The notes: a model not told the origin generated them from the letters alone. 64,000 nt of DNA from Candidatus Gastranaerophilales bacterium (GCA_944323955.1 CALUUK010000003.1:1-64000); one strand, 5' to 3'. Shown: positions 10,501-18,414, counted from the stretch's first letter. Numbers and translations: made by a program.

Positions 10501-10602
10501 AAAAAAGAACTGGTTAATCTTGCCGTATTTGAAGGTGAAAAAGTTATAACAGAACTTTCTGATGAAGAAATATATAACATATTCAGTCTCGGAAACAGTT
10601 AA
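7600..10602 (+). CDS. SNF2-family helicase/translocase
   Basis: A 1000-residue superfamily 2 ATPase. The C-terminal half carries a full Swi2/Snf2 motor: DDMGLGKT near residue 561, DEAQ near 655, GTPVENKL, then the second lobe with KAGGTGLNLT near 904 and QATDRSYRIGQ near 935. The N-terminal 520 residues match the bacterial SNF2-associated region in length and position, but I see no CxC/CxH SWIM zinc finger. Such proteins remodel protein-DNA or RNA polymerase-DNA complexes without unwinding DNA. No methyltransferase, nuclease or other defence partner lies next to it, so a phage-defence role is not supported by context. The next gene begins eight bases after the stop. Confidence 0.92.
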   Translation: MTSEAVMDNKFAFSFKKNNIDEMFHNLTENPLGCEKKDFRLMLSTIYQLVEDEFATTFQASSNPIKNTRFWIIKQDKGFEVFVTPTNNFDFYLKSKGSMYRFSSCAYEIEENGEKVDKIGYKIPLELIWEYLSGFDHVVQNENITESFRILNILTQFVKKTVEKLYFLPKVNKTDKFFNISYEMFAINEFLQESLDEVYSLDFKEISDVKNIADILIENYLNYVIFQFLKFKSYKFKDIISSVYFLKPANSKRYIRSLDLAEAIDEWLDEIYIGKYPVSPQLDIEKIDEDKFVLTISVTANDKTLAEKEPKKELLDIYKEGTYWGYQNSYLVNIVEKQLNYAIRYYKELEVLFEDEDNLKMYLSLNDVYKLMVHTAYYLNKAGININFPPNFGNIIVPRASINAKIKASREQDVADILNGKGGNISLAGIFDFSFKVSIGDEKISVEEFEKLIKDANGIIEFKNKYILIDQAEAQSIINKLKAPKIDKITRMEMLHAAFSGHLNEYEFDYDEAFANIIKDVGKSVEVTVPETLNGELRPYQVGGLKWLYTNTTKGFGSCIADDMGLGKTIQVISLILKLKEENKLKAPVLVICPTTLMGNWIKELRMFAPTLKATAYHGAERELDLKSDVIITTFAILRIDIEEVKKTTWGMVVVDEAQNIKNPDTSQTTAVKSLKSDIKIAMTGTPVENKLTELWSIFDFINKGYLGSIRDFQKCYAIPIERFKQYEQADKLKLSISPFVLRRLKTDKTIIDDLPEKMVLDEYCYLTKTQAALYEKTLNSLMTDISNQKGINRRGVIFKLITALKQICNHPFQYLKYGEMTKDVSGKTEKFISLLSQILQNDEKVIAFTQYKEMGNILTTIIQNELNISPLFFHGSLNTAQRQNMLQEFESNPEQKIMLLSLKAGGTGLNLTSATNVIHYDLWWNPAVEEQATDRSYRIGQDKNVMVHRLITIGTFEEKIDEMIKQKKELVNLAVFEGEKVITELSDEEIYNIFSLGNS

Positions 10603-10610
10603 AATATTTT

Positions 10611-11609
10611 ATGAAAATAATTAAAATAATATTTTTCAATATTTTGTTAATACTTCTTCTTGTTTTATTTTTGGAGTTTCTTGTTGTAAATATATCAAAA
10701 GACGAAAATGAAAACAAATTTTTAAATATATATATTCCGTCATATTCACAATATACTTATCCTGTTTCATATCTGGAAAAACCGAGATTCTTATATAAAT
10801 ACAAGGGAAAAGATAAAAAATCTCCGATTATGCTTTTGGGATGTTCATATGCATACGGACACGGATTAAGATATAAACAAACTTTTGCGGCAAAATTATC
10901 AAAGATAATGAAAAGAGACATTTATAATCTTGCCGAAATAGGAAACGGTCCGACGGAAATATTAATCGCCCTTGACTACAGCAAACATTTTTATGATATA
11001 AAAGATGCTCCCGAATATATTATATATGTTTATATGTACCACCATCCCGACAGAATAAAGTTTAATTTTTCAAAAGTTACCTATTTACGGGAAAACGGCA
11101 TTCTTTTAAAAAAGGGAAATTTTATATTTAAGAAACTATACATATACAAAAACTTCTTAAAACATAAATTAGAACTAAAAACAATAAAATCAAAAGATGA
11201 ATATTGGAAATATGAATATATAAAAGAATCAATAATAAAAATGCAAGAAAAAATAAAAAAAAGATTTCCCGAATCAAAATTTGTAGTACTGGTATATTCG
11301 GATTATGAAAGATTTCTAAACCAAAACATATTAAAATACAAAGGATTAATAGACAGTGAAGATTATAAAAACTGCAATGAAGAAGAAGTTATGAAACCCG
11401 CAAATTATGATATTCTGCATTCAAACGTTTTTTGGAACGAACTCAAAAAACAAGGAATAAAAGTCATCAAAACAGAAGATTTACTGGGAAGGACAATGAA
11501 TAAAAAAGAAGAAAGGTTAAATCCCGATTTTGCGATTACGGTTCATCCTTCAGAATATGCCTGGGATGAACTTGCAGTCTTAATATCAAAAGAACTGGAG
11601 AAATACTGA
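10611..11609 (+). CDS. Membrane-anchored SGNH/GDSL-hydrolase-like protein
   Basis: An N-terminal hydrophobic helix (residues about 4-26) anchors a 300-residue domain facing the periplasm. LLGCSYAYGHG fits the nucleophile loop of SGNH enzymes (GxSxxxG), EIGNGP gives the Gly/Asn blocks, and HPSEYAWDELA near the C-terminus offers the catalytic His. The usual Asp three residues before that His is not obvious (NPDFAITVHP), so catalysis is uncertain. Family members often transfer or remove acetyl groups on surface polysaccharides. It starts eight bases after the SNF2 stop with no Shine-Dalgarno; a TAAAAT ends five bases before the ATG. Confidence 0.6.
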   Translation: MKIIKIIFFNILLILLLVLFLEFLVVNISKDENENKFLNIYIPSYSQYTYPVSYLEKPRFLYKYKGKDKKSPIMLLGCSYAYGHGLRYKQTFAAKLSKIMKRDIYNLAEIGNGPTEILIALDYSKHFYDIKDAPEYIIYVYMYHHPDRIKFNFSKVTYLRENGILLKKGNFIFKKLYIYKNFLKHKLELKTIKSKDEYWKYEYIKESIIKMQEKIKKRFPESKFVVLVYSDYERFLNQNILKYKGLIDSEDYKNCNEEEVMKPANYDILHSNVFWNELKKQGIKVIKTEDLLGRTMNKKEERLNPDFAITVHPSEYAWDELAVLISKELEKY

Positions 11610-11645
11610 TTAAACAAAATATGCATGTAAAATATTTTTGTTTAA
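11610..11645 (+). terminator. Imperfect hairpin after the SGNH-like gene
   Basis: TTAAACAAAATAT at 11610-11622 can pair with ATATTTTTGTTTAA at 11632-11645 with one bulged T. It begins directly after the stop codon. It is all A-T and lacks a GC core, so termination would be weak. Confidence 0.35.
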
Positions 11646-11717
11646 CATATAATTTTATTGACTGACATAGGTTGGTAACAGAACAAAATATATTGGTATA
11701 AATAAACAGGAGGTCTG

Positions 11718-12419
11718 ATGGACAACATGCAAATCACACACGAAATTGAAAACCAATGTTGTGTAAAAAGAGGCGTAAAAGGCGTGCCTGCTCCGATTCC
11801 GCAAGAAGGCGAATGGACAAAATGCAAAGAGATTAAAGATATTTCAGGTTTAACACACGGCTGCGGATGCTGTGCACCTCAGCAAGGTACTTGTAAATTA
11901 ACATTGAACGTTAAAAACGGTATTATTCAGGAAGCATTAGTAGAAACCGTGGGATGTTCGGGTATGACACACTCTGCTGCAATGGCAGGAGAAATACTTC
12001 CCGGAAAAACAATTCTTGAAGCATTAAATACAGACTTGGTTTGCGACGCTATTAACGTTGCAATGAGAGAATTGTTCTTACAAATTGTATACGGAAGAAC
12101 ACAAACAGCATTCTCGGAAGGCGGACTTCCGATAGGAGCCGGCTTAGAAGACCTCGGTAAAGGTCTATGCTCAATGGTCGGTACAATCCACTCCACAAAA
12201 CAAAAAGGTGTAAGATATTTATCATTAACCGAAGGTTATATTCTTGAACTCGGTTTGGATAAAAATGATGAAGTTATCGGTTATAAATTTATAAATCTGG
12301 GTAAATTTATGGAAGCCGTTAAAGCAGGGAAAGACTATAAAGAAGCATATGAAAAAAATATCAGCACATACGGTCGATATGCTGATGCGGTTAAATACAT
12401 TGATCCGCGTAAAGAATAA
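11718..12419 (+). CDS. NifU/IscU-type iron-sulfur scaffold-like protein, partner of the GGGtGRT protein
   Basis: The 233-residue protein has a cysteine-rich signature, HGCGCC at 48-52 with further Cys at 59 and 80 (VGCSGMTH), within a NifU N-terminal-like fold (GCSGMTHSAAMAGEILPGKTILEAL resembles the IscU helix region). Homologues usually lie directly before a GGGtGRT protein, exactly as here, and are annotated as Fe-S assembly scaffolds, but the role of the pair is not established as far as I know. A perfect AGGAGGT at 11708-11714 precedes the ATG at 11718; a second ATG at 11727 is also possible. No cysteine desulfurase gene is adjacent. Confidence 0.8.
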   Translation: MDNMQITHEIENQCCVKRGVKGVPAPIPQEGEWTKCKEIKDISGLTHGCGCCAPQQGTCKLTLNVKNGIIQEALVETVGCSGMTHSAAMAGEILPGKTILEALNTDLVCDAINVAMRELFLQIVYGRTQTAFSEGGLPIGAGLEDLGKGLCSMVGTIHSTKQKGVRYLSLTEGYILELGLDKNDEVIGYKFINLGKFMEAVKAGKDYKEAYEKNISTYGRYADAVKYIDPRKE

Positions 12420-12460
12420 TAAGTTGTTATTTGTATAAAACAATAGAAGGAAAACATAAA

Positions 12461-13459
12461 ATGGCAAAATTTGAAGGACAAGACAGACGCGAAAAATCAT
12501 TAGCTGCCGCTTTAAAAAACTTTGGTTTTAAATCTCTGGATGAAGCTAATGAACTTTGTTTGTCAAAAGGAATAAATGTTGATGAAATCGTAAAAGGCAT
12601 CCAGCCGATTGCATTTGATAATGCTTCATGGGCCTATACATTAGGCTGTGCAATTGCAATAAAAAGAGGAATTAAAAATGCAGCTGATGCCGCCGAAGCT
12701 ATAGGTGAAGGCTTACAGGCTTTCGCAGTTCCGGGTTCCGTCGGCGACACAAGAAAAGTTGGTTTAGGCCACGGTAATTTAGGCGCTATGTTATTAAGAG
12801 AAGAAACAAAATGCTTCTGTTTCTTAGCAGGTCATGAATCATTTGCCGCAGCAGAAGGAGCTATCGGTATTGCAAGAAATGCAAATAAAGTAAGAAAAGA
12901 ACCTTTGAGAGTAATTTTAAACGGTTTAGGAAAAGATGCAGCATACATTATTTCAAGAATCAACGGATTCACTGCTGTTGAAACAGAATACAATTACAAA
13001 ACAGGTGAATTAAAAGTAGTAAAAGAAACACCATTCTCAGACGGAGAAAGAGCAAAAGTTAAATGCTACGGTGCGGATGACGTATCAGAAGGCGTTGCTA
13101 TAATGATTAAAGAAGGCGTTGATGTTTCTATTACAGGTAACTCAACTAACCCGACAAGATTCCAGCACCCTGTTGCAGGCACATACAAGAAATGGGCTAT
13201 TGAAAACGGAAGAAAATACTTCTCCGTAGCATCAGGCGGCGGTACAGGAAGAACACTTCACCCCGATAACGTAGCGGCAGGCCCTGCTTCATACGGCATG
13301 ACCGATACAATGGGCAGAATGCACGGAGATGCACAATTCGCAGGTTCTTCATCAGTTCCGGCTCACGTTGAAATGATGGGTGTTATAGGTATGGGCAACA
13401 ACCCGATGGTAGGTGCTACCGTTGCTGTAGCTGTTGCCGTTGAAAAAGCTATGGCATAA
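12461..13459 (+). CDS. GGGtGRT family protein, function unknown
   Basis: The name motif SGGGTGRTLHP occurs near residues 256-266, and the C-terminus is a glycine/alanine-rich stretch (GVIGMGNNPMVGATVAVAV). The family occurs in anaerobic bacteria and archaea and pairs with the NifU-like gene found just upstream. Two conserved Cys-containing segments (TLGCAIAI, ETKCFCFLAG) are present. The start is the ATG at 12461, nine bases after GAAGGA; a TTG at 12431 in frame lies before that Shine-Dalgarno and is not preferred. A strong terminator follows, so the two genes form one unit. No enzyme activity can be assigned. Confidence 0.88.
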   Translation: MAKFEGQDRREKSLAAALKNFGFKSLDEANELCLSKGINVDEIVKGIQPIAFDNASWAYTLGCAIAIKRGIKNAADAAEAIGEGLQAFAVPGSVGDTRKVGLGHGNLGAMLLREETKCFCFLAGHESFAAAEGAIGIARNANKVRKEPLRVILNGLGKDAAYIISRINGFTAVETEYNYKTGELKVVKETPFSDGERAKVKCYGADDVSEGVAIMIKEGVDVSITGNSTNPTRFQHPVAGTYKKWAIENGRKYFSVASGGGTGRTLHPDNVAAGPASYGMTDTMGRMHGDAQFAGSSSVPAHVEMMGVIGMGNNPMVGATVAVAVAVEKAMA

Positions 13460-13480
13460 TAATTATTGTAATAAAACAAT

Positions 13481-13516
13481 AAAAAGATAGAACTTTAATA
13501 AGTTCTATCTTTTTTT
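13481..13516 (+). terminator. Rho-independent terminator of the GGGtGRT operon
   Basis: A 15-bp perfect stem (13481-13495 with 13500-13514) with a TAAT loop ends in a T run. Its T run adjoins the promoter of the next gene. Confidence 0.9.
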
Positions 13517-13517
13517 A

Positions 13518-13526
13518 TGATAAAAT
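13518..13526 (+). promoter_or_regulatory. Extended -10 placing the transcript start at the ATG of 13533
   Basis: TGA-TAAAAT (TGn plus hexamer at 13521-13526) ends exactly six bases before the ATG. No Shine-Dalgarno is present, so the transcript is probably leaderless. Confidence 0.5.
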
Positions 13527-13532
13527 TTTCTT

Positions 13533-13892
13533 ATGAAGAATTTCTTTAAAATTTTATTATTTTCATTAATTTTATGTATTTCTTCTTTATTAATAAACGA
13601 CAAATTGTCTGCAGAAGAAGTACCGGAATATCTTTGCCCGATAAATACTTCTGTATCATCAATATATTTTAATGATGAGGCATTGTCCATCTGGGAAAAC
13701 AATTGCGGAGAAGAACTTTCTCAATCCGGCAGCAGAAACAGCAATTCCGTTAATACCATCAATAAATATAATTTTGCGGAAAATCTTTTCACAAAAAATT
13801 ATATATACGGAAAATTAAACAAATTAAAATATAACAATAAAAATTATATTGCATCAACATTAGAGAACATAATTTATACAAGAGCTCCTTAA
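13533..13892 (+). CDS. Small secreted protein, unknown function
   Basis: A 119-residue protein with a clear Sec signal: two positive charges, a hydrophobic core at residues 5-21 and a likely cleavage near LSAEE (about 27-28). The mature part is Asn/Ser/Tyr-rich with two cysteines (PYLCPIN-like LCPIN and NNCGEE) that could form a disulfide. No family is recognised. It lies between a terminator and the structured leader of the OadG-like gene and seems to be a single-gene unit with a leaderless start. Codon use and AT content match the neighbours. Confidence 0.6.
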   Translation: MKNFFKILLFSLILCISSLLINDKLSAEEVPEYLCPINTSVSSIYFNDEALSIWENNCGEELSQSGSRNSNSVNTINKYNFAENLFTKNYIYGKLNKLKYNNKNYIASTLENIIYTRAP

Positions 13893-13921
13893 TTAATTTC
13901 CTTTAATCTTTTACTGATAAC

Positions 13922-13968
13922 CAATATGCACAAACAACGGTTTTTCGCATATTGTTATTGTGCAACCG
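13922..13968 (+). promoter_or_regulatory. Structured leader with competing hairpins before the OadG/permease operon
   Basis: CAATATGC at 13922-13929 pairs with GCATATTG at 13947-13954. The overlapping TGCACAA at 13927-13933 pairs instead with TTGTGCA at 13958-13964, and CGGTT at 13938-13942 can pair with AACCG at 13964-13968. The first two cannot form together, as in attenuators and riboswitch expression platforms. AGGAG near 13987 and the ATG at 13997 follow. No known riboswitch class was recognised. Confidence 0.45.
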
Positions 13969-13996
13969 AGACAGATAATTATGAACAGGAGAAAAA

Positions 13997-14239
13997 ATGG
14001 ATACCGAAATGTTAAAGTTTGGCATTATACTTATGGTGCTTGGAATGGGAACTGTATACTTTTTCATTGTTTTGATGATTTTTTGTATGGATTTCACAAC
14101 AAAAGTCATTGAAATTATAGGTAAATACTTCCCGGAGGAAATTGAAGAAGATAAACGCAGCGTAAAAAAGAAAAACGATGATGTTGAAATCGCAATTGCA
14201 ATAGCCTGTGCCGCACAGCAAGGAGGATATAAATGTTAG
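13997..14239 (+). CDS. OadG-like small membrane subunit
   Basis: The 80-residue protein has one N-terminal helix (residues about 5-32) of the type seen in the gamma subunit of sodium-pumping decarboxylases (FGIILMVLGMGTVYFFIVLMIF), then a charged cytoplasmic segment ending IAIACAAQQGG. Gamma subunits assemble decarboxylase alpha and membrane beta subunits, but neither OadA nor OadB is here. Instead it overlaps by seven bases, and is thus coupled to, an ArsB/NhaD-type permease. It could be an accessory subunit of that carrier, or serve a decarboxylase encoded elsewhere. AGGAG precedes the start. Confidence 0.7.
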   Translation: MDTEMLKFGIILMVLGMGTVYFFIVLMIFCMDFTTKVIEIIGKYFPEEIEEDKRSVKKKNDDVEIAIAIACAAQQGGYKC

Positions 14240-15552
14240 CAGAATTTATAACAGCGCATGCCGTTGCAATTTCGGCAATGCTGCTAATAGTTGCATATAT
14301 TTTTATCGCAACGGAGAAAATACCAAAAGTTACAATAGCTCTTCTTGGAGCAGGATTAACCGTTATACTGGGACTTGTAAGCCAAAATAAAATGCTCGGA
14401 GACAGTCTTAATCCGCATTATTTTGCAAACTTTATAGATTTGAATGTAATATTTTTGTTGATTTCAATGATGATTATAGTAAATATATCAACAAAAAGCG
14501 GTGTATTTAACTATGTGGCAAACGAAATGTTAAAACTTACAAAAGGACATCCTCTGAAAATACTGGTTGTTCTCAGTATATTTACGGCTACAGTAAGTGC
14601 CTTTTTGGATAATGTAACCACTGTTATTCTGATAATGCCGATTACTTTTGCCATTGCAAAGAAACTGGATATAAATCCGCTTCCTTATTTGTTAACCGAA
14701 GTATTTGCATCAAATATAGGCGGTACGGCAACCTTAATAGGTGATCCGCCGAATATTATTATAGGCAGCGCCGCAGGTTTTTCATTCATGGATTTTATAT
14801 ACAATCTGACATTACCCGTTGCAATTATATTAATTATAGTAACGGTTGTTCTGGCAATAATATTCAGAAAAAGACTCCATGCTTCGGCAGATAAAATGGC
14901 GGAAGTAGCAAATATTGATAATTCAAAAACCATAACCGATAAAAACCTTATGATAAGATCAATGCTTGTTCTGGCTCTTGTTATTATTGGTTTTGTAACG
15001 CATGATATGACACACATAGAAACATGTATAGCAGCAATGCTGGGAGCAAGTGTATTGTTGTTATTTGAAAAACCCACGGAAATTTTACGTGATGTAGAAT
15101 GGAATACAATATTTTTCTTTGTAGGTCTTTTTATAATAATCGGCGGTGTTGAAGCATCAGGCGGCATAAGACTTATGGCGCAATGGATACTTGATGTTAC
15201 AAACGGCTCGGCACAGGCTGCATCAATGCTTATTTTGTGGGCATCGGGTATTATTTCAGGCTTTATTGATAATATACCGTATACCGCAACAATGTCGCCT
15301 ATGCTTGTCGAAATACAAAAAACAATGGGACATGATTATGTATTCCCGCTATGGTGGTGTTTATCACTTGGAGCCTGTCTGGGAGGGAATATGACCATAA
15401 TAGGTGCTGCCGCAAATGTTATTGTTTCGGAAAATGCAGCAAAAGAAGGACACCCTATATTCTTCTTGAATTTCATGAAATACGGATTTCTTGTTGTATT
15501 TATATCTCTTGCGGTAAGCACATTCTATATATATCTGAGATACTTAATTTAA
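14233..15552 (+). CDS. ArsB/NhaD-type ion permease
   Basis: A 439-residue protein with about eleven to twelve transmembrane helices and the two pseudo-repeats of the ion transporter superfamily. SAFLDNVTTVILIMP and NIGGTATLIGDPPNIIIG fall in the first half, and SGFIDNIPYTATMSPM and LGGNMTIIGAAANVI in the second; these helix-break motifs are shared by NhaD Na+/H+ antiporters and ArsB. The GDPPN wording favours the NhaD/SLC13 side, and no ars genes are nearby, so sodium-proton exchange is more likely than arsenite export (inference). The start overlaps the OadG-like stop, with AAGGAGG before it. A 39-residue membrane peptide follows ten bases after its stop. Confidence 0.85.
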   Translation: MLAEFITAHAVAISAMLLIVAYIFIATEKIPKVTIALLGAGLTVILGLVSQNKMLGDSLNPHYFANFIDLNVIFLLISMMIIVNISTKSGVFNYVANEMLKLTKGHPLKILVVLSIFTATVSAFLDNVTTVILIMPITFAIAKKLDINPLPYLLTEVFASNIGGTATLIGDPPNIIIGSAAGFSFMDFIYNLTLPVAIILIIVTVVLAIIFRKRLHASADKMAEVANIDNSKTITDKNLMIRSMLVLALVIIGFVTHDMTHIETCIAAMLGASVLLLFEKPTEILRDVEWNTIFFFVGLFIIIGGVEASGGIRLMAQWILDVTNGSAQAASMLILWASGIISGFIDNIPYTATMSPMLVEIQKTMGHDYVFPLWWCLSLGACLGGNMTIIGAAANVIVSENAAKEGHPIFFLNFMKYGFLVVFISLAVSTFYIYLRYLI

Positions 15553-15562
15553 GAGGTAAACG

Positions 15563-15682
15563 ATGGATAATCAAAATAAACATAAAGCAACATTTTCAGA
15601 TAAATGGAATGTTTTCGGTCCGATAATTTTTACGGTCATTATGATAATTGCTATGGCAATTCTGTCAAAATACTTCGGATAA
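15563..15682 (+). CDS. 39-residue single-span membrane peptide
   Basis: A short frame with AGAGGT six bases before the ATG and ten bases after the permease stop. The peptide has a basic/polar start (MDNQNKHKATFSDKW) and one helix FGPIIFTVIMIIAMAIL before KYFG. A strong terminator begins 15 bases later, so the frame closes the operon. Size, position and ribosome binding site suggest a real small subunit, perhaps stabilising the permease; no family is recognised. Confidence 0.6.
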   Translation: MDNQNKHKATFSDKWNVFGPIIFTVIMIIAMAILSKYFG

Positions 15683-15696
15683 AAACAATTAACCTT

Positions 15697-15747
15697 AAAA
15701 GCACGGCAAACTCTCATTCAGAGATATGCCGTGCTTTTATTTTTTTG
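15697..15747 (+). terminator. Rho-independent terminator of the OadG/permease operon
   Basis: AAAAGCACGGCA at 15697-15708 pairs with TGCCGTGCTTTT at 15727-15738, followed by a T-rich tract. The 18-base loop contains a further CTCT/AGAG pairing. Confidence 0.9.
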
Positions 15748-15786
15748 TTGTAAAATATTTGTATAGTTAATTTTGAGGATATGAAT

Positions 15787-18405
15787 ATGACAGCTCCATT
15801 AACAGGAAATGAAATAAGACAAAAATTTATAGAATTTTTCAGAGATAAACACCAATCAACGGAAGTGGCAAGTTCAAGTCTGGTGCCGAACAATCCGACG
15901 GTATTATTAACAACGGCCGGAATGCTGCAATTTTTGCCATACTACCTGGGTTTGGAAAAACCTCCGTTTGAACCCGCGCGTGCCGTATCATGCCAGAAAT
16001 GCGCCAGAGCGGGCGGAAAAGACTCTGATATTGAAAACGTGGGAAGAACACCGAGACATCATACGTTTTTTGAAATGCTCGGCAATTTTGCTTTCGGCGA
16101 TTATTATAAGAAAGAAGTTATTCCCTGGAGCTGGGATTTTGTAACGAACTATCTGAAATTAGATCCTAAAAGGCTCTGGATAACTATATATGAGAAAGAT
16201 GATGAAGCCTTTGAAATATGGACGAAAGATGTTGGAATACCGCCTGAGCGTGTTATAAGAAAAGGGAAAAAAGATAACTTTTGGGGCCCTCCCGGCGCAA
16301 CAGGTTCTTGCGGACCTTGCAGTGAAATCCACTATGATTTGGGCGAACACCTTAAATGCAGTGATGATTGTTCTATAGCAACATGTGAATGCGACCGCTG
16401 GGTTGAAATTTGGAACTTAGTATTCACGGAATTATTCCAGGATGAAGAAGGCAATTTTTCCCCGCTCGCCAAAAAAAATGTTGATACAGGTATGGGATTA
16501 GAGCGTATTGCTATGGTTGTTCAAGGTAAAGAATCAACATTTGAAACTGACCTTTTAAAACCTATTCTTGATAAAGTATCAGATATGAGCGGTATTCCGT
16601 ACAAACAAAATGAAAAAACTGATATTTCGCTAAGAATAATAACAGACCATGCGAGGTGCGTTACTTTCATGATTAATGACGGAGTAACTCCGGGTAACGA
16701 AGGCAGAAGTTATGTTTTAAGAATGATCTTAAGACGTGCACTAAGACACGGAAAACTTTTAGGCTTGGAACTTCCCTTCTTAAATGAAATTGTCGATACC
16801 GTAATCGGTTTATATAAAGGACAATATCCTGATTTAGAAAAAAACGCCGAAAAAATTAAATCTATTATAAAACAAGAGGAAGAACGTTTTAAAATAACAC
16901 TTGACAGAGGATATAAACTTCTTGAAGATTTAATGCAAAACTCTAAAGAAATAGACGGGGCAAATGCCTTCAAATTATATGATACCTTTGGTTTTCCGTT
17001 AGAACTTACGGTGGAAATTGCAGCCGAAAAAGGTATAACCGTTGATACGGAAGGCTATAAAGAAGAAATGAAAAAGCAGAAAGAATTGGCAAAAGCCGCT
17101 GCACACAAAATAAGTCTTACAGATGACCTTGTTTATGTAGATGTTGAAAACAAATTCGGTTCAACAGAATTTCTTGGATATGAAAAAACAAAAGCGGAAG
17201 CAAAAATTATTGCAATAATTGAAGCAGGCGACTTTATAGATATAATGCTTGATAAAACACCGTTTTATGCGGAATCCGGCGGTCAGGTAGGCGATACGGG
17301 TATTATTGAAGGAAAAGACTTTAAAGCAGAAGTATTAAATACCTTTAAAGTAAATAAACTTTTTGTTCACCGTGTACAAATGATTAACGGAGAAGCAAAA
17401 ACGGGAGATATTGTCACGGCAGCAATTGATGAAGAAAAAAGAAACGAGATAAAAATTCACCATTCAAATGCACATTTAATTCAGGCAGCTTTAAGAAAAG
17501 TGCTTGGCGAAGAAGTTCATCAGGCAGGTTCATATGTTGATGAAGGCAGAACACGATTTGACTTTACCTTCCCGAGAGCAATGACAAAAGAAGAAGTTCA
17601 GGAAGTTGAAGATATTGTTAATAAATGGATTGGCGACGATTTAGAGCAAACAACAACGGTAATGAACATAGAAATGGCAAAAAAATCGGGCGCAATGGCG
17701 TTGTTTGGCGAAAAATATGACGATGATGTAAGAGTTGTAAAAATGGGAGATGTTTCCATGGAACTTTGCGGCGGAACACATGTGTCTTCAACAGGTAAAA
17801 TCAGATTAACCAAGATTATTTCCGAAACAGCCGTTGCCGCAGGGACAAGAAGAATTGAAGCAGTTTGTGCAAATTCGGCAATTAAATATTTAAGCGAAAA
17901 AGCGGAAATTATTGATAAGATGTCACACGCTTTTAAAACACCCGTAAATGAGCTCGGTGAAAGAATTGCAAAACTTGTTATTGATAATAAAAATCTTCAA
18001 ACAGAAGTGGAAAATTTAAAAGCCGAACAAGCTAAAGTTAAATTCCAATCATTTATCTCCAGAGCGGAAGATATAACGGGAGGAAAACTGTTTATTACGG
18101 AAACAGATCCGTTTAGTGCTAACCTGTTAAAACTCGGGACAGACATAATATCCGCAAAACTCGGGGAAAGTATCGTAATACTTGCTTCGATAGATACCGA
18201 TAAAATAACTTATGTAGTAAAAGTTTCGGAAAGTTTTGTCAAAAAAGGTATAAATGCGGGACAGTTAGTATCAAAACTTGCGGCGGCAACAGGGGGCAAA
18301 GGCGGCGGAAGACCTCAATTTGCACAAGGTGCAGGTAAAGACAAAACAAATTTGCGAACCGCTTTATCGAATATAGAAAAAGAAATTAAACAGGCATTGG
18401 TTTAA
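15787..18405 (+). CDS. alaS: Alanyl-tRNA synthetase
   Basis: Charges tRNA(Ala). The N-terminal catalytic domain shows RHHTFFEMLGNFAFGDY (class II motif 2 region) and the GMGLER motif 3; the editing domain has HHSNAHL and the zinc ligands CGGTHV near residue 660; the C-Ala domain ends with GGKGGGRPQFAQGAG. At 872 residues it is full length. The second ATG (15787) is chosen because GAGG ends eight bases before it and only two bases before the first ATG (15781). It converges on priA with nine bases between stops. Confidence 0.97.
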   Translation: MTAPLTGNEIRQKFIEFFRDKHQSTEVASSSLVPNNPTVLLTTAGMLQFLPYYLGLEKPPFEPARAVSCQKCARAGGKDSDIENVGRTPRHHTFFEMLGNFAFGDYYKKEVIPWSWDFVTNYLKLDPKRLWITIYEKDDEAFEIWTKDVGIPPERVIRKGKKDNFWGPPGATGSCGPCSEIHYDLGEHLKCSDDCSIATCECDRWVEIWNLVFTELFQDEEGNFSPLAKKNVDTGMGLERIAMVVQGKESTFETDLLKPILDKVSDMSGIPYKQNEKTDISLRIITDHARCVTFMINDGVTPGNEGRSYVLRMILRRALRHGKLLGLELPFLNEIVDTVIGLYKGQYPDLEKNAEKIKSIIKQEEERFKITLDRGYKLLEDLMQNSKEIDGANAFKLYDTFGFPLELTVEIAAEKGITVDTEGYKEEMKKQKELAKAAAHKISLTDDLVYVDVENKFGSTEFLGYEKTKAEAKIIAIIEAGDFIDIMLDKTPFYAESGGQVGDTGIIEGKDFKAEVLNTFKVNKLFVHRVQMINGEAKTGDIVTAAIDEEKRNEIKIHHSNAHLIQAALRKVLGEEVHQAGSYVDEGRTRFDFTFPRAMTKEEVQEVEDIVNKWIGDDLEQTTTVMNIEMAKKSGAMALFGEKYDDDVRVVKMGDVSMELCGGTHVSSTGKIRLTKIISETAVAAGTRRIEAVCANSAIKYLSEKAEIIDKMSHAFKTPVNELGERIAKLVIDNKNLQTEVENLKAEQAKVKFQSFISRAEDITGGKLFITETDPFSANLLKLGTDIISAKLGESIVILASIDTDKITYVVKVSESFVKKGINAGQLVSKLAAATGGKGGGRPQFAQGAGKDKTNLRTALSNIEKEIKQALV

Positions 18406-18414
18406 AACCAATGC

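Noticed and set aside
7600-10602. The SNF2 protein as part of a phage-defence system
   Set aside because: No methyltransferase, nuclease, phospholipase D or other defence partner is adjacent, and the flanking genes do not resemble known systems.
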